Program-made: the position numbers and the translations under genes
DNA from: Pseudomonas sputi
GTDB lineage: Bacteria; Pseudomonadota; Gammaproteobacteria; Pseudomonadales; Pseudomonadaceae
Direction: 5' to 3'
Length of the DNA stretch: 64,000 bases
NCBI RefSeq assembly: GCF_021603585.1
Contig: NZ_BQHI01000017.1
Location: forward strand, 46,171-110,170
Notes under the pieces: generated by a model
Told to the model about the DNA's origin: nothing
Databases searched by the model: none
The model's input: only the letters and a program-made list of their open reading frames with translations
Shown: positions 26,541 through 35,958 of the stretch, piece by piece
Layout: every line of letters starts with the position of its first letter
Position numbering within the stretch: the first letter of the stretch is position 1

Positions 26541-27860
26541 TCAGGCGGCCAGCTGCAGAATCAGCCAGGCATTCGCCCCACTGATCACCACAAACAATCC
26601 CCACGCGAGAACCTTGGTCGGCAACCGATTCACAAACGACCCCATCAGCTGTTTGTCGTTGGTCATGCGGATCAGCGGATACAGCGCAAACGGCAATTGC
26701 AGGCTCAACACCACCTGGCTCAGCACCAGCAGTTTGCCCACCGCGCCGTCGCCCATCAGCCACACGCCGATGAACGCCGGAATCAGCGCCAGCCCACGGG
26801 TGATCAGGCGCCGCTGCCAGCAAGGGATCCGCAGGTTCAGATAGCCTTCCATGATCACTTGCCCGGCGATGGTGCCGGTGAAGGTCGAACTCTGTCCCGA
26901 TGCCAGCAACGCCACGCCGAACAGCACACTGGCCAACGCGCCGCCCACCAGTGGGTCGAGCAAGTGGTAGGCGTCCTGGATGTCGACCACGTCGGTATGC
27001 CCGGACTGATGAAAGGCGGCCGCCGCGAGAATCAGGATCGCCGCGTTGACCAGCAAGGCCAGCGCCAGCGAACCGATGGTGTCGATGCGCGCCAGCTTCA
27101 CCGCGTCCTGCTTGCTGGCCAGATCCTTGCCAATCAGCCGTGTCTGCACGATCGAGGTGTGCAGGTACAGGTTGTGCGGCATCACCGTGGCGCCAAGGAT
27201 GCCGATGGCCAGGTACAACGGCGCGGCATCGCTGATCGCCGATAGCGACGGTTTGAAGCCTTGGGCGACGTCCGGCCAGTACGGTTTGATCAACAGCAAT
27301 TCAACGAAGAAGCACGCGCCGATGGTGCCCACCAGCACCAGCATGATCGCTTCCAGCCGGCGGAAACCGCGGTTTTGCAGGGCCAGAACCAGCAACGTAT
27401 CGAACGCCGTCAGGGCGATGCCGAACGTCAGCGAACAGCCCAGCAACAGGTGAAACGCCAGTGCGCAGCCAAGTACTTCCGCAAGGTCGGTGGCGATGAT
27501 CGAAATTTCCGCCAGCACCCATTGCAGCCGCGCCGTTGCAGTGCTGTAGCGTTCTCGGGACAGCTGCGCCAGATCGCGCCCGGTGGCGATGCCCAGTCGC
27601 GAGCACAGGCATTGCACGACCATGCCCGCCAGACTCGCCAGCAACACCACGAACAACAGGCTGTAGCCGAAGCGCGAACCGGCCTCGATGGCGGTGGCCC
27701 AGTTGCCCGGATCCATGTAGCCGATCGACACCAGCAAACCGGGGCCGGCAAAGCGCAATACGCGTTTGAAGAACGAGGCGTTGGGATCGACCGGGACACT
27801 GCCGGCCACTTCCGGCGGGCAGAACGGCGCCGTGGCGATTTTGGGCAAGCTGAATTTCAC
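26541..27860 (-). CDS. mntH: NRAMP divalent metal transporter (MntH)
   Basis: A 439-aa proton-coupled Mn(II)/Fe(II) importer with about 11 transmembrane segments. The metal-binding DPGN is at residues 50-53 (GYMDPGNWATAI), and the TM6 region is ATVMPHNLYLHTS. The likely GTG start (27860) gives the usual N-terminus MKFSLPK; the frame extends 20 codons further without homology. No MntR or Fur box was identified in the short upstream gap. Confidence 0.93.
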   Translation of the reverse strand: MKFSLPKIATAPFCPPEVAGSVPVDPNASFFKRVLRFAGPGLLVSIGYMDPGNWATAIEAGSRFGYSLLFVVLLASLAGMVVQCLCSRLGIATGRDLAQLSRERYSTATARLQWVLAEISIIATDLAEVLGCALAFHLLLGCSLTFGIALTAFDTLLVLALQNRGFRRLEAIMLVLVGTIGACFFVELLLIKPYWPDVAQGFKPSLSAISDAAPLYLAIGILGATVMPHNLYLHTSIVQTRLIGKDLASKQDAVKLARIDTIGSLALALLVNAAILILAAAAFHQSGHTDVVDIQDAYHLLDPLVGGALASVLFGVALLASGQSSTFTGTIAGQVIMEGYLNLRIPCWQRRLITRGLALIPAFIGVWLMGDGAVGKLLVLSQVVLSLQLPFALYPLIRMTNDKQLMGSFVNRLPTKVLAWGLFVVISGANAWLILQLAA

Positions 27861-27937
27861 GCACACATCCAGAAACAAGTCGGAAAGCCGCAGCTTAGAC
27901 GTTTCAGTCGGCGAGCCCAAGCGCCGATGTGCTGCGC

Positions 27938-28477
27938 TCAGGGTGTGGCGTTGCCGAGCAATTGCTCGCGCAGCTCGGGACTGCGCGTGCGCGGGTCGAG
28001 CCAGATGTCGAAAAATGCCCGGGCAAACTGCGGGTCATCGATTTCATGCTGCAATTGCTGGCCGACAAAGAACCGCGCGCCCTGACCCGGCAGATACACC
28101 CCGGTGATCCGCGTGCCGGCCTGAACATCAATGAACGATTGCTGCATCTGGGTTTGCCACATAGCCAGTTGTGCCGGGCTGATGGACGCCCCGGCCAGAC
28201 GCCTGATTTCATCAACGCTGGCCTTTACCAGGTCATCGCGAGAAATGGAGCGCCGGTAGATCAACTCCAGGGCAAAGGGTTGCCCCTCGGCCAGCGGTCG
28301 CTCCGCACTCCATAACCGAGCGTTGTAGACGTCGAAACCGAACACGCTGAAATCACCCGTGCCGATGATCTGAGCGCCGGGTACTGCGTCCTGCCAGCTG
28401 GCCCAGGTGGGGGTCAGCAACAAGGCCCACAAGCCGATACCGCAGCATCCACGCAACAACTTCGGTGTATTGCTCAT
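27938..28477 (-). CDS. Chalcone-isomerase-like periplasmic protein
   Basis: A 179-aa protein with a signal peptide (hydrophobic GIGLWALLLTPTWA) and a chalcone isomerase-like domain (GTGDFSVFGFDVYNARLW, ALELIYRRSISRDDLV, GVYLPGQGARFF). Bacterial members are periplasmic and not known to isomerise chalcones. It is divergent from the membrane-protein gene across an AT-rich promoter region. Function unknown. Confidence 0.85.
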   Translation of the reverse strand: MSNTPKLLRGCCGIGLWALLLTPTWASWQDAVPGAQIIGTGDFSVFGFDVYNARLWSAERPLAEGQPFALELIYRRSISRDDLVKASVDEIRRLAGASISPAQLAMWQTQMQQSFIDVQAGTRITGVYLPGQGARFFVGQQLQHEIDDPQFARAFFDIWLDPRTRSPELREQLLGNATP

Positions 28478-28540
28478 CGCGGCATCGACTCCGGTAAACC
28501 CTGATATTCAGAGCATAGCCCGCTATCACACCCATCGTTT

Positions 28541-28561
28541 TGTATACATTTTTTGCATACA
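28541..28561. promoter_or_regulatory. TGTATACA / TGCATACA repeat in divergent promoter
   Basis: TGTATACA (28541-28548, itself palindromic) and TGCATACA (28554-28561) form a 13-bp-period direct repeat in the AT-rich gap between the chalcone-isomerase-like gene and the following membrane protein. GTATAC cores are common in GntR-family operators. The cognate regulator is not in this window. Confidence 0.4.
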
Positions 28562-28622
28562 TCGGCAGCAATCCGTTCACCACAATGCTAACGTGGCCCC
28601 CGACCCCGACGGAGACACCTGC

Positions 28623-29396
28623 GTGCTGATGCTCAAACTGCTGCTGATTCCCGGTTTCCTGCTGCTGATTTCCCTCGCTGGCAAGCGCTGGGGGCCCAGC
28701 GTCGCCGGGTGGCTGTCGGGGTTACCGGTAGTCGTCGGGCCGATTCTGTTTTTCCTCGCCATCGAGCAAGGCCCGGCGTTCGCCGGACAATCGGCGGTGG
28801 CGGCGCTGTCGGCCATGTTCGCGATGATCGCGTTTTGTGTCACTTATGCGCAGGTTGCGCAGCGGGCGAACTGGCCGCTGGCATTAGTGGTTTCCTTATC
28901 GGTCTGGGCCGTGCTGGCGCTGATACTGTCCCTGATTCCGGCATCGTTGCCCTTCTCGGTCGCCGCCGCAGCGACTGCCCTCCTTGCCGCGCCGTATCTG
29001 TTTCCCAAGGTGCAACCGGTGGTCAGCGGTCCGGCGCCGAAGTCAGACAAACTGGTCTGGCGGATGATCGCCGGGGCAGCGTTGACGCTGGTGGTGACGA
29101 TGCTGGCCAGCACCGTCGGCGAGCGCTGGAGCGGTCTGCTCGCGGTGTTCCCGGTGCTGGGCAGCGTGATGGCGGTGTTTTCCCAGCAGACCCGTGGCCC
29201 GGCGTTTACCGCCGCGTTGCTGCGGGCGACGGCCACGGGGATGTATTCGTTTTCGGCGTTTTGTCTGGTGTTGGCGCTGACGGTTCCAAGCATGGGCTTC
29301 GGCGGTTTCGTGGTGGCGGTGGCCGTTTCGGTGGCGATGCTGGGCGTCACCCGGCAACTGCTGGCCAAACCGACGCCGGCACCGTCGCCGAACTGA
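28623..29396 (+). CDS. Integral membrane protein of unknown function
   Basis: A 257-aa, highly hydrophobic protein with about eight predicted transmembrane helices arranged as two similar halves (WLSGLPVVVGPILFFLAIEQG early; WSGLLAVFPVLGSVMAVFSQQ late), suggesting an internal duplication. GTG 28623 is favoured because GGAG lies 8 nt upstream; ATG 28629 is an alternative. No family name recognised. It is upstream of, but not clearly co-transcribed with, the DcrB-like gene (86 nt gap). Confidence 0.75.
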   Translation: MLMLKLLLIPGFLLLISLAGKRWGPSVAGWLSGLPVVVGPILFFLAIEQGPAFAGQSAVAALSAMFAMIAFCVTYAQVAQRANWPLALVVSLSVWAVLALILSLIPASLPFSVAAAATALLAAPYLFPKVQPVVSGPAPKSDKLVWRMIAGAALTLVVTMLASTVGERWSGLLAVFPVLGSVMAVFSQQTRGPAFTAALLRATATGMYSFSAFCLVLALTVPSMGFGGFVVAVAVSVAMLGVTRQLLAKPTPAPSPN

Positions 29397-29482
29397 CCCC
29401 GACCGGACAAACCGCGCTGGAGTGCCGGGCACGCTCCATGGGATGATCGCCGCCCAAGCGCGACCATCCCTCGGAGATTCGA

Positions 29483-30049
29483 ATGTCATTGCTTTGCAAG
29501 AAAACCACCGTCCTGTTGCTGGCGGCGGTGGCCGGTTTCGGCGCCATCAATGTTCAGGCGGCCAAGGCCAAGGAGAAGGCTGTCACCGAGAAAGTCTCGC
29601 TGCTGGAAGGCAAATTCAGTTTTGTCCTGCCCAAAGGCTTTGTCGCCGACCCGTTGCCCGCCGGCCCGACCGGTGCCAAGGGCACGATGTACACCAACCA
29701 GACGACAAAGACCGTGGTCATCGCCGCCGAAAACCAGATTCCCGAAGGCAACAACGTCAAAGACAACGACAGTGCATTCCTTGACGGCACGGTGTCGGAT
29801 TTCATCGACGCCCAGCGCAAGGCCCTGCCGGACTTCAACAAGCTCAGCGAAAAAAGCCTGACCCAGAAAAGTAATGGCCTGGGCCTGCGTCAGGTCGACA
29901 GCACGGCTACCCAGGGCGGCGGCCAGACCCTCAACACCACTTTGCTGGCCGGTTCCGGCACGCGCATGGCGCTGGTCCAGGTGATTTCCCGGGCCAGCGA
30001 CACGAGCGGTCACGAGGCATTGGTGAAGACCATCCTCAAGGAAAAGTGA
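29483..30049 (+). CDS. DcrB-like envelope protein
   Basis: A 188-aa exported protein with signal peptide (ending NVQAA) and a mature domain resembling E. coli DcrB: VSLLEGKFSFVLPKGF at the start and a C-terminal TLLAGSGTRMALVQVISRA. DcrB is a periplasmic or lipid-anchored protein needed for some phage infections and envelope homeostasis. There is no lipobox Cys here, so it is probably soluble. It ends 3 nt from the convergent esterase. Confidence 0.75.
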   Translation: MSLLCKKTTVLLLAAVAGFGAINVQAAKAKEKAVTEKVSLLEGKFSFVLPKGFVADPLPAGPTGAKGTMYTNQTTKTVVIAAENQIPEGNNVKDNDSAFLDGTVSDFIDAQRKALPDFNKLSEKSLTQKSNGLGLRQVDSTATQGGGQTLNTTLLAGSGTRMALVQVISRASDTSGHEALVKTILKEK

Positions 30050-30052
30050 TTC

Positions 30053-30769
30053 TCAGGGATTGAGTCGCTGCAACCAGTCATTCAAATCCCGAAGCTCGGC
30101 CGCACTGATGCTGTGGCCGACACCGGGGTAGGCCTGAAATTGCGGCTTGTACGACAGCTTCTGCAACAACGCATCGGCCTCGGTGCCACCGCTGTAAGGC
30201 ACCCGGTCATCCGCCGTGCCATGGCCGATGAAGATCTCCAGCGGCGGATGCTGTTGCTCTGACTTCAGCTCGCTCTTGAGCACCGGCAACACCCGCCCGC
30301 TCAACGCCGCAATGCCACCCACTACCGCCGGCTGCCGCAACCCGACCTCGTAAGTCATCATCGCGCCCTGACTGAAACCGATCAGGTACACCTTTTCCGG
30401 TTGCGCGTGATATTTCTGCGCCGCCGCAGCGATAAAGGCCCGCAGTTTCTGGCTACTGGCCTTCAGATCATCAGTCTCGCCGTTGTAGGCCCCTTCGCCT
30501 TTCTTGCGAAACCACTGGAAACGCCCTTCCCCCAACGCCATCGGAGCCTGCACCGACAGGTAGTTGTACTGCTTGGGCAGCTGAAATTTCATACCGATCA
30601 AGTCTGCTTCGTTGCTGCCATAGCCATGCAGGAAAATCACCAGCGGACGCTGATCGGTGTCCGGGTGCACCTGGGCCAGGTAGTTGAGCGGCAGATCGTT
30701 TTGCAGCGAGGTCTGAGCCTGGACAGCCGTGGACGCCAGCAGCGTCAACAGCGCAAACACCTTCAACAT
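30053..30769 (-). CDS. Secreted alpha/beta-hydrolase (carboxylesterase-like)
   Basis: A 238-aa phospholipase/carboxylesterase-type hydrolase with signal peptide (ending AVQAQ). Oxyanion motif FLHGYGSN, nucleophile S133 in GFSQGAM, acid D in GTADDRVP and H in GVGHS are all present. ATG 30769 has GAAGGAAGG upstream and opens the signal peptide; an earlier start adds a non-homologous stretch. Likely periplasmic. Substrate unknown. Confidence 0.88.
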   Translation of the reverse strand: MLKVFALLTLLASTAVQAQTSLQNDLPLNYLAQVHPDTDQRPLVIFLHGYGSNEADLIGMKFQLPKQYNYLSVQAPMALGEGRFQWFRKKGEGAYNGETDDLKASSQKLRAFIAAAAQKYHAQPEKVYLIGFSQGAMMTYEVGLRQPAVVGGIAALSGRVLPVLKSELKSEQQHPPLEIFIGHGTADDRVPYSGGTEADALLQKLSYKPQFQAYPGVGHSISAAELRDLNDWLQRLNP

Positions 30770-30835
30770 AAGCCTTCCTTCACACCGTGCAGGGTTCGGG
30801 GCAGAGCCTAACACTGTGATCGGGAGGATGGGGTG

Positions 30836-31948
30836 TCAGTCGTTGATCAGCTTGCCCGCCCGGATCGGCTCGCGCCCCGCCACTTTCGCCTGCCAGATGC
30901 CCGGCTGGGTGTAGCGGCCGCGATCGACGGCGAACAGCACGCCGCTGGTGCCGGCGCGCACAGTGGTTACGCGGTCATTCAACGGGTTGACCACTTCGAA
31001 CAGCGCATCGCCGCGCTCGACCCATTCACCGGCATCGCGCAGGAAACTCACCACGCCATGATGCGGTGCGAACAGGTACTCGGTGCCTTCGAACGGCATG
31101 CCTTCGCAGCATTCTTCCGGCGCCTTCGGCCATTCGCCGCTGATGAAGCCCTGCTCGGCGAGAAAGCCCAGAATGGCTTCGCAATTGGCCTGGGCCTGAT
31201 CGACGCGGGTGTCGCCCATGCTGCCCAACTCCAGGGTAGTGGCGAGGTTGGCCGGTGGAATTGCCGCGTTCGGGAAGGCCCGGGCCAGTCGCAACCATGG
31301 CGAGGAGCAGGATTCGTCGAACGAACTTCCGCCGGAGTCTTCACACAGCAGCGCCACGCCAGCCTTCAGGCGTGCAGCGAGGGATTGCCACCGCGGCCAG
31401 TGCTGCGGCAAGGCGTAGAGATGAATCGCCGCGTCAAAATCGCAATGCAGATCGAGGGTGATATCGGCCTCACAGGCGTGGCGCAGCAACAGACGGTGCA
31501 GCGCTTCCAGTTGCGACGCCGGAGCCGGCAGTTCGTCGAGTACCTGACCCATGGTCTGGCGGATCAACGCAATGTTGGCTTCGGCATCACCGCCCAACTG
31601 ATCCCCGATGCGCTCGGCCACCGGTGCGCTGAGTTCGACGAAGGCGCGGTTGAAGTTCTTGCCGCTGCCCAGCTCGAAACGCCCCATGTGGCTGCCTTGC
31701 AGGTGCTGGTCGAGGCCGATCGGGTTGGCCACCGGCACCAGTTCGATCACGCCTCGCAACTGGCCGTTGCTTTCCAGCTCGGTCAGGCGCTTTTTCAGTT
31801 CCCATGCGGTGCGCATGCCCGGCAGTTCATCGGCGTGCAGGCTGGCCTGGATGTAGACCTTGCGCGGGCCGGCGCCATAACGGAACACACTCAGGGAGCG
31901 TTCGCTGCCCAGGTGGCTCCAGGGCAGAAGATGGTCGATGCGTTGCAT
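30836..31948 (-). CDS. Succinylglutamate desuccinylase/aspartoacylase family enzyme
   Basis: A 370-aa zinc carboxypeptidase-like deacylase. Zinc ligands are H38 and E41 in SLHADELPG and the His in DITLDLHCD; the C-terminal beta domain has APHHGVVSFL and RAGTSGVLFAVDRG. ATG 31948 has GGAG 6 nt upstream. It lies 126 nt after the solute-binding protein gene, with a terminator between them, so a shared amino-acid-derivative substrate is possible but co-transcription is not required. Confidence 0.88.
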   Translation of the reverse strand: MQRIDHLLPWSHLGSERSLSVFRYGAGPRKVYIQASLHADELPGMRTAWELKKRLTELESNGQLRGVIELVPVANPIGLDQHLQGSHMGRFELGSGKNFNRAFVELSAPVAERIGDQLGGDAEANIALIRQTMGQVLDELPAPASQLEALHRLLLRHACEADITLDLHCDFDAAIHLYALPQHWPRWQSLAARLKAGVALLCEDSGGSSFDESCSSPWLRLARAFPNAAIPPANLATTLELGSMGDTRVDQAQANCEAILGFLAEQGFISGEWPKAPEECCEGMPFEGTEYLFAPHHGVVSFLRDAGEWVERGDALFEVVNPLNDRVTTVRAGTSGVLFAVDRGRYTQPGIWQAKVAGREPIRAGKLIND

Positions 31949-32029
31949 GGAGAACTCCGGAAATTCAGTGGTCGCTGCCAACGCAGTGACCGCATTGAAA
32001 TGTGCTGACAGGATAAATCACGGGCGAAA

Positions 32030-32064
32030 AAAAAGTGGCCACCGCGCAAACGGGGCCACTTTTT
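32030..32064 (-). terminator. Intrinsic terminator after binding-protein gene
   Basis: An 11-bp stem AAAAAGTGGCC / GGCCACTTTTT, about 11 nt past the minus-strand stop codon; on that strand the hairpin is followed by eight T residues. Confidence 0.92.
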
Positions 32065-32074
32065 CTACGGCGTA

Positions 32075-32854
32075 TTAATGGCCGTACACGTCAAAGTCGA
32101 AGTACTTGTCCTGCACTTGCTTGTACTTGCCGTTGGCGCGGATTTCGTTGATGGCGGCGTTGAATTTCTCCGCCAGCTCGGTATCGCCTTTACGCACCGC
32201 AATACCGGCGCCACCGCCGAAGTACTTGGCGTCTTCGTAGGTCGGGCCGACGAATTCGAAGCCTTTGCCGGCGTCGGTTTTCAGGAAGCCGTCGCTCAGG
32301 TTGACCGAGTCGGCCAGCATCGCGTCGATACGACCGGAGACCATGTCCAGGTTGGCTTCCTGCTGCGAGCCGTAACGCACCAGTTCGATCCCGGCCGGCA
32401 CCAGCACTTCGGTGGCGTAGCGGTCGTGGGTACTGGCGCGCAGCACGCCGACTTTCTTGCCTTTGAGCTCGACCAGCGGGTCTTTCACGCCGGAGCCGGC
32501 CTTCATCACGAAGCGCGCCGGGGTGTGGTAGTACTTGATGGTGAAATCGACGTTTTTCTTGCGGTCGTCAGTGATGGTCATCGAGGACAGGATCGCGTCG
32601 ATCTTCTTCACTTTCAGCGCCGGGATCAGGCCGTCGAACTCTTGCTCGACCCAGGTGCATTTGACTTTCATCTGCTCACACAGCGCGTCGCCGATGTCCA
32701 CGTCGAAACCGGCCAGTTTGCCGTCAGGGGTTTTCATCGAGAAGGGCGGGTAACCGGCTTCGATACCGATACGGATCGGTTTGGCGTCTTCGGCCACGGC
32801 GGTCAGGGACAACATCGACAGTGCCAGGGCACCGAACATAACCAGCTTTTTCAT
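32075..32854 (-). CDS. Basic amino-acid ABC transporter binding protein (AotJ-like)
   Basis: A 259-aa periplasmic solute-binding protein with signal peptide ([22 protein letters not shown]) and the HisJ/LAO family signature [32 protein letters not shown]. It is closest in memory to Pseudomonas AotJ. The permease and ATPase genes are not adjacent, so it must share a transporter encoded elsewhere or be part of an orphan uptake/sensing system. It is flanked by its own terminator. Confidence 0.88.
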   Translation of the reverse strand: MKKLVMFGALALSMLSLTAVAEDAKPIRIGIEAGYPPFSMKTPDGKLAGFDVDIGDALCEQMKVKCTWVEQEFDGLIPALKVKKIDAILSSMTITDDRKKNVDFTIKYYHTPARFVMKAGSGVKDPLVELKGKKVGVLRASTHDRYATEVLVPAGIELVRYGSQQEANLDMVSGRIDAMLADSVNLSDGFLKTDAGKGFEFVGPTYEDAKYFGGGAGIAVRKGDTELAEKFNAAINEIRANGKYKQVQDKYFDFDVYGH

Positions 32855-33108
32855 TTATTACTCCCGTGTGCGGAGGCTTTTATTGGCAGCTTTCGATTGT
32901 CAGGTTCGGCCTTGGGCTGTGCAGCGCAAAAAAACCGAAGTGGCCGGCAGTCTATGGTGGCGCGCACGGGGCAAATTGTGTTTAAGCGACAAATACTTAC
33001 AGAAAATCGGCGAGTGCCATCATCTGGGAAAAATGTGCGTCAGAGCGGTGCAAGGGTTGTAGGACAAAGCCGACAAAAGATGCCGCCGAAGCGGCAACTC
33101 TCCGGCTA

Positions 33109-33543
33109 TCAGCAATCGCAAGCGATCGGTTCAATGGCGACGCGCGGTGCCGCAAAACTCAACTGAAAACCTTCATCCAGCCACCCCGTCACTCCGCCGA
33201 TCATCTCCTTGACCGGATAACCCAGCGCCGCCAGCTTGACCGCGGCCTTGTTGGCGCCATTGCAGTGGGGACCGGCGCAATAAACCACGAAAAGCGTGTT
33301 TTTCGAGTAGTCCACCAGCCCCTCCGCCGTGAGCAAACGCCCCGGAATATTGATCGCCCCCGGCACATGACCGCGCGCGAAAGCCAGCGGCCCGCGCACG
33401 TCCACCAGCACGAAATCGATCTCGCCGGCCTGCTGGCTGCTGAAGACGTCGGAGCAATCGGTTTCGAAAGTCAGACGGTTGCTGAAATGCATCAGGGCAA
33501 TGGCCGAAGGGGCGGCAGGAATCTCGCGAACCAGGCTGGGCAT
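33109..33543 (-). CDS. Single-domain rhodanese
   Basis: 144 aa with a rhodanese fold: FVLVDVRGPLAFARGHVPGAINIP and the active loop VYCAGPHCNGA with sulfur-carrying C89. It is divergent from ftrA with a 99-bp gap; this pairing recurs in proteobacteria as I recall. It probably acts in sulfur transfer or thiol stress under FtrA control (inference). An unusual C-terminal ACDC adds two more Cys. Confidence 0.88.
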   Translation of the reverse strand: MPSLVREIPAAPSAIALMHFSNRLTFETDCSDVFSSQQAGEIDFVLVDVRGPLAFARGHVPGAINIPGRLLTAEGLVDYSKNTLFVVYCAGPHCNGANKAAVKLAALGYPVKEMIGGVTGWLDEGFQLSFAAPRVAIEPIACDC

Positions 33544-33642
33544 GTTGAATCACTCCTTTGTCTGTGGGATGAACAGACTTTATCGAGCCGCCGCTTGCCG
33601 CTACAGTGGCGCACAAGACACTCACCGGGAATTTTCCGCCAA

Positions 33643-34632
33643 ATGCCTGATTCACCTGGATTGGTCGCGATTCTGGCTTACGACGGCCTCTGCACCTTTG
33701 AGTTCGGCATCGCCGTGGAGATCTTCGGCCTGGCCCGGCCGGAGTTCGATTTTCCGTGGTACGAGCACTGCATCGCCGCCGTCGACCAAGGCCCGATGCG
33801 CGCCATGGGCGGGATTCAGGTGCTGGCGGACGGTGGGCTGGAACTGTTGGCGGATGCGCGCACCATCATCATTCCCGGCTGGCGCGACCGCAATGCGCCG
33901 GTGCCGGAAGCCTTGCTTGACGCATTGCGTGCTGCCCATGGGCGCGGCGCACGGCTGTTATCGATCTGCTCGGGCGTGTTTGTTCTGGCCGCCAGCGGCC
34001 TGCTCGACGGGCACGGCGCTACCACCCACTGGCGCTACACCTCGGAATTGGCCGAGCGCTTTGCGGCCATTGATGTCGATCCGGATGTGCTTTACGTCGA
34101 TTCCGGCCAGTTGATCACTTCGGCCGGCAGCGCTGCCGGGATCGACGCCTGCCTGCATCTGGTGGCGCGGGACTTCGGCACCCAGATCGCCAACGCGGTG
34201 GCGCGGCGGCTGGTGATGTCGCCGCAGCGTACCGGCGGCCAGGCGCAATTCATTCCGACACCGGTCAGCCCGACGCCGCGAAGTGACCTGTCGCGCGTGA
34301 TGCAGTGGGCCCGCGAGCGCCTGCACGAACCGCTGGAAGTGCGCGCTCTGGCCAGCGAAGCGGCGATGAGCGAACGCACCTTCCTGCGCAAATTTACCGA
34401 AGCCAGCGGCCAGTCACCCAAGGCGTGGCTGCAACACGAGCGTCTGGCCCGGGCCCGGGAGTTGCTGGAAAGCACGCCGCTAAACACCGAGCAGATCGCC
34501 CTGCGCTGTGGCTACCGCTCGGTGGAAAGCTTTCGTGTGGCGTTTCGCAGCGTGGTCGGGGTGCCGCCGTCGGTGTATCGCGAGCGCTTTGGTCGAGAGA
34601 TCAAGGCTTGCGCAACAGATAGGTGTCCATGA
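33643..34632 (+). CDS. ftrA: GlxA/FtrA-type AraC-family regulator
   Basis: A 329-aa regulator with an N-terminal DJ-1/PfpI amidase-like domain (about 5-185; LAYDGLCTFEFGIAVEIFGLA, RLLSICSGVFVLAASGLL) and a C-terminal AraC helix-turn-helix pair (about 215-310; ASEAAMSERTFLRKFTEASG, IALRCGYRSVESFRVAFR). ATG 33643 starts the DJ-1 domain. It ends 32 nt inside the convergent cobF. The effector is unknown. Confidence 0.9.
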   Translation: MPDSPGLVAILAYDGLCTFEFGIAVEIFGLARPEFDFPWYEHCIAAVDQGPMRAMGGIQVLADGGLELLADARTIIIPGWRDRNAPVPEALLDALRAAHGRGARLLSICSGVFVLAASGLLDGHGATTHWRYTSELAERFAAIDVDPDVLYVDSGQLITSAGSAAGIDACLHLVARDFGTQIANAVARRLVMSPQRTGGQAQFIPTPVSPTPRSDLSRVMQWARERLHEPLEVRALASEAAMSERTFLRKFTEASGQSPKAWLQHERLARARELLESTPLNTEQIALRCGYRSVESFRVAFRSVVGVPPSVYRERFGREIKACATDRCP

Positions 34633-35356
34633 TCCAGCCATGCTCGGCCCGCGCAGCCTTGCGTACCCGCTCGATCTCATCGGCAACGTCGCTGAGCTTG
34701 CCACTGATGAGGATTTCATCCGGCGTGCCAAGGTAGGCGCCCCAGTAAATCTCGGTCTCCTGATCCGCCACCCGATGGTAGGAATCGTCCGCGTCGAGCA
34801 TCACCACCAGACTGTCCGTGTCACTCACCTGCCCCGCCGCCAAACGTCGGCCGGTGGTGATCTCAATTGAGCGGCCGATGCTGTTCAGCGGCACCTTGTG
34901 CTGTGCCGCCAAGGCCTGAACGCTGGTGATGCCCGGAATGACTTCGAATTCAAACGCACATCGCCCCGAGGCCAGAATCGCCTGCAGGATGCGAATGGTG
35001 CTGTCGTACAACGCCGGATCGCCCCATACCAGAAAACCGCCGCACTGCCCGTCAGCCAATTCGTCATTGATCAGCCGTTCGAAGGTTTGCTGCTTGGCGC
35101 GGTTCAGTTCATCGACGCTGGCGCCGTAGTCCGTATCGCCGCGCTCGCGCTCCGGGCTGTGGGCTTCGGCGAAACGGTAGGTACGATCGGTGATGTAGCG
35201 CTCGCAGATCTCCCGCCGCAGGTCGATCAGCTTGTCCTTGCTCCGGCCCTTGTCCATCAGGAAAAACACGTCCACCCGATTCAGCGCCTTCACCGCCTGC
35301 ATCGTGATGTAGTCCGGGTTGCCGGCACCGATGCCGATCACCAGCAATCGCTTCAT
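34601..35356 (-). CDS. cobF: Precorrin-6A synthase (deacetylating) CobF
   Basis: A 251-aa SAM-dependent tetrapyrrole methyltransferase that methylates C-1 and releases the acetyl group during aerobic cobalamin synthesis. It shows the family opening LLVIGIGAGNPDYITMQAV and core motifs GGFLVWGDPALYDSTIRIL and FEVIPGITSVQALAA. The start overlaps the histidine phosphatase stop (ATGA). No other corrin genes and no cobalamin riboswitch lie nearby. Confidence 0.92.
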   Translation of the reverse strand: MKRLLVIGIGAGNPDYITMQAVKALNRVDVFFLMDKGRSKDKLIDLRREICERYITDRTYRFAEAHSPERERGDTDYGASVDELNRAKQQTFERLINDELADGQCGGFLVWGDPALYDSTIRILQAILASGRCAFEFEVIPGITSVQALAAQHKVPLNSIGRSIEITTGRRLAAGQVSDTDSLVVMLDADDSYHRVADQETEIYWGAYLGTPDEILISGKLSDVADEIERVRKAARAEHGWIMDTYLLRKP

Positions 35357-35958
35357 TGCTTTGCTCCTTCCAGGCTCATGCCGGACAAGCGTAGCCGCCA
35401 GCGCCCGGCAAATCGAAGATCGATAGCCGCCAGCGGCTCGACGTCGATACTGTGAAACGCCTCGCCGTGCACGACCTGCATCAATGCAGCGCGCATCACG
35501 AACGGATGAGTGACCGCCACCACGTGCCCCGGTGTGGTTTGCAGTGCAACGAGCCACGCCGCCACCCGTTCACGCAGTTGCGCCACTGACTCACCGCCAT
35601 GGGGGGCGGCGTGCGGATCGTCGAGCCAGGCTTGCAAGGCCTCGGGTTCGTTCCGTTGCAAGTCTTTGATCGACTGACCTTGCCACCGTCCCCAGTCGCA
35701 ATCACGCAGGGCCTGATCAATGTGCGCTTCATGGCCAAACCACGCCGCCGTCTGACGAGTACGCAGTTCCGGGCCACAAATCAGACGGCATGCCGTGTCG
35801 AAACGCGAAGTCAGCGAGCAGGACGCCAGCGCCGTTTCTTCAACAGGTTCATTCGTAGGAAAACACGCCAATTTTTGTGCGACGGTTCTGGCATGGCAGA
35901 TCAATGTCAAACGGGTGGTCTGCACGGGAGTCACTCGGCTGGAAGACAGGACGATCAT
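35353..35958 (-). CDS. Histidine phosphatase family protein, upstream of cobF
   Basis: About 201 aa. The phosphohistidine motif is LICHART instead of the canonical RHG, followed by GPELRTRQTAAWF, DCDWGRWQG and the second His in AVTHPFVM. Coupling to cobF (4-nt overlap) suggests a cobalamin-related role such as alpha-ribazole phosphatase, but sequence does not settle it. The start is uncertain: ATG 35958 lies inside a CATCGGCGA hairpin (35956-35975); an upstream in-frame start at 36027 is possible. Confidence 0.8.
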   Translation of the reverse strand: MIVLSSSRVTPVQTTRLTLICHARTVAQKLACFPTNEPVEETALASCSLTSRFDTACRLICGPELRTRQTAAWFGHEAHIDQALRDCDWGRWQGQSIKDLQRNEPEALQAWLDDPHAAPHGGESVAQLRERVAAWLVALQTTPGHVVAVTHPFVMRAALMQVVHGEAFHSIDVEPLAAIDLRFAGRWRLRLSGMSLEGAKQ

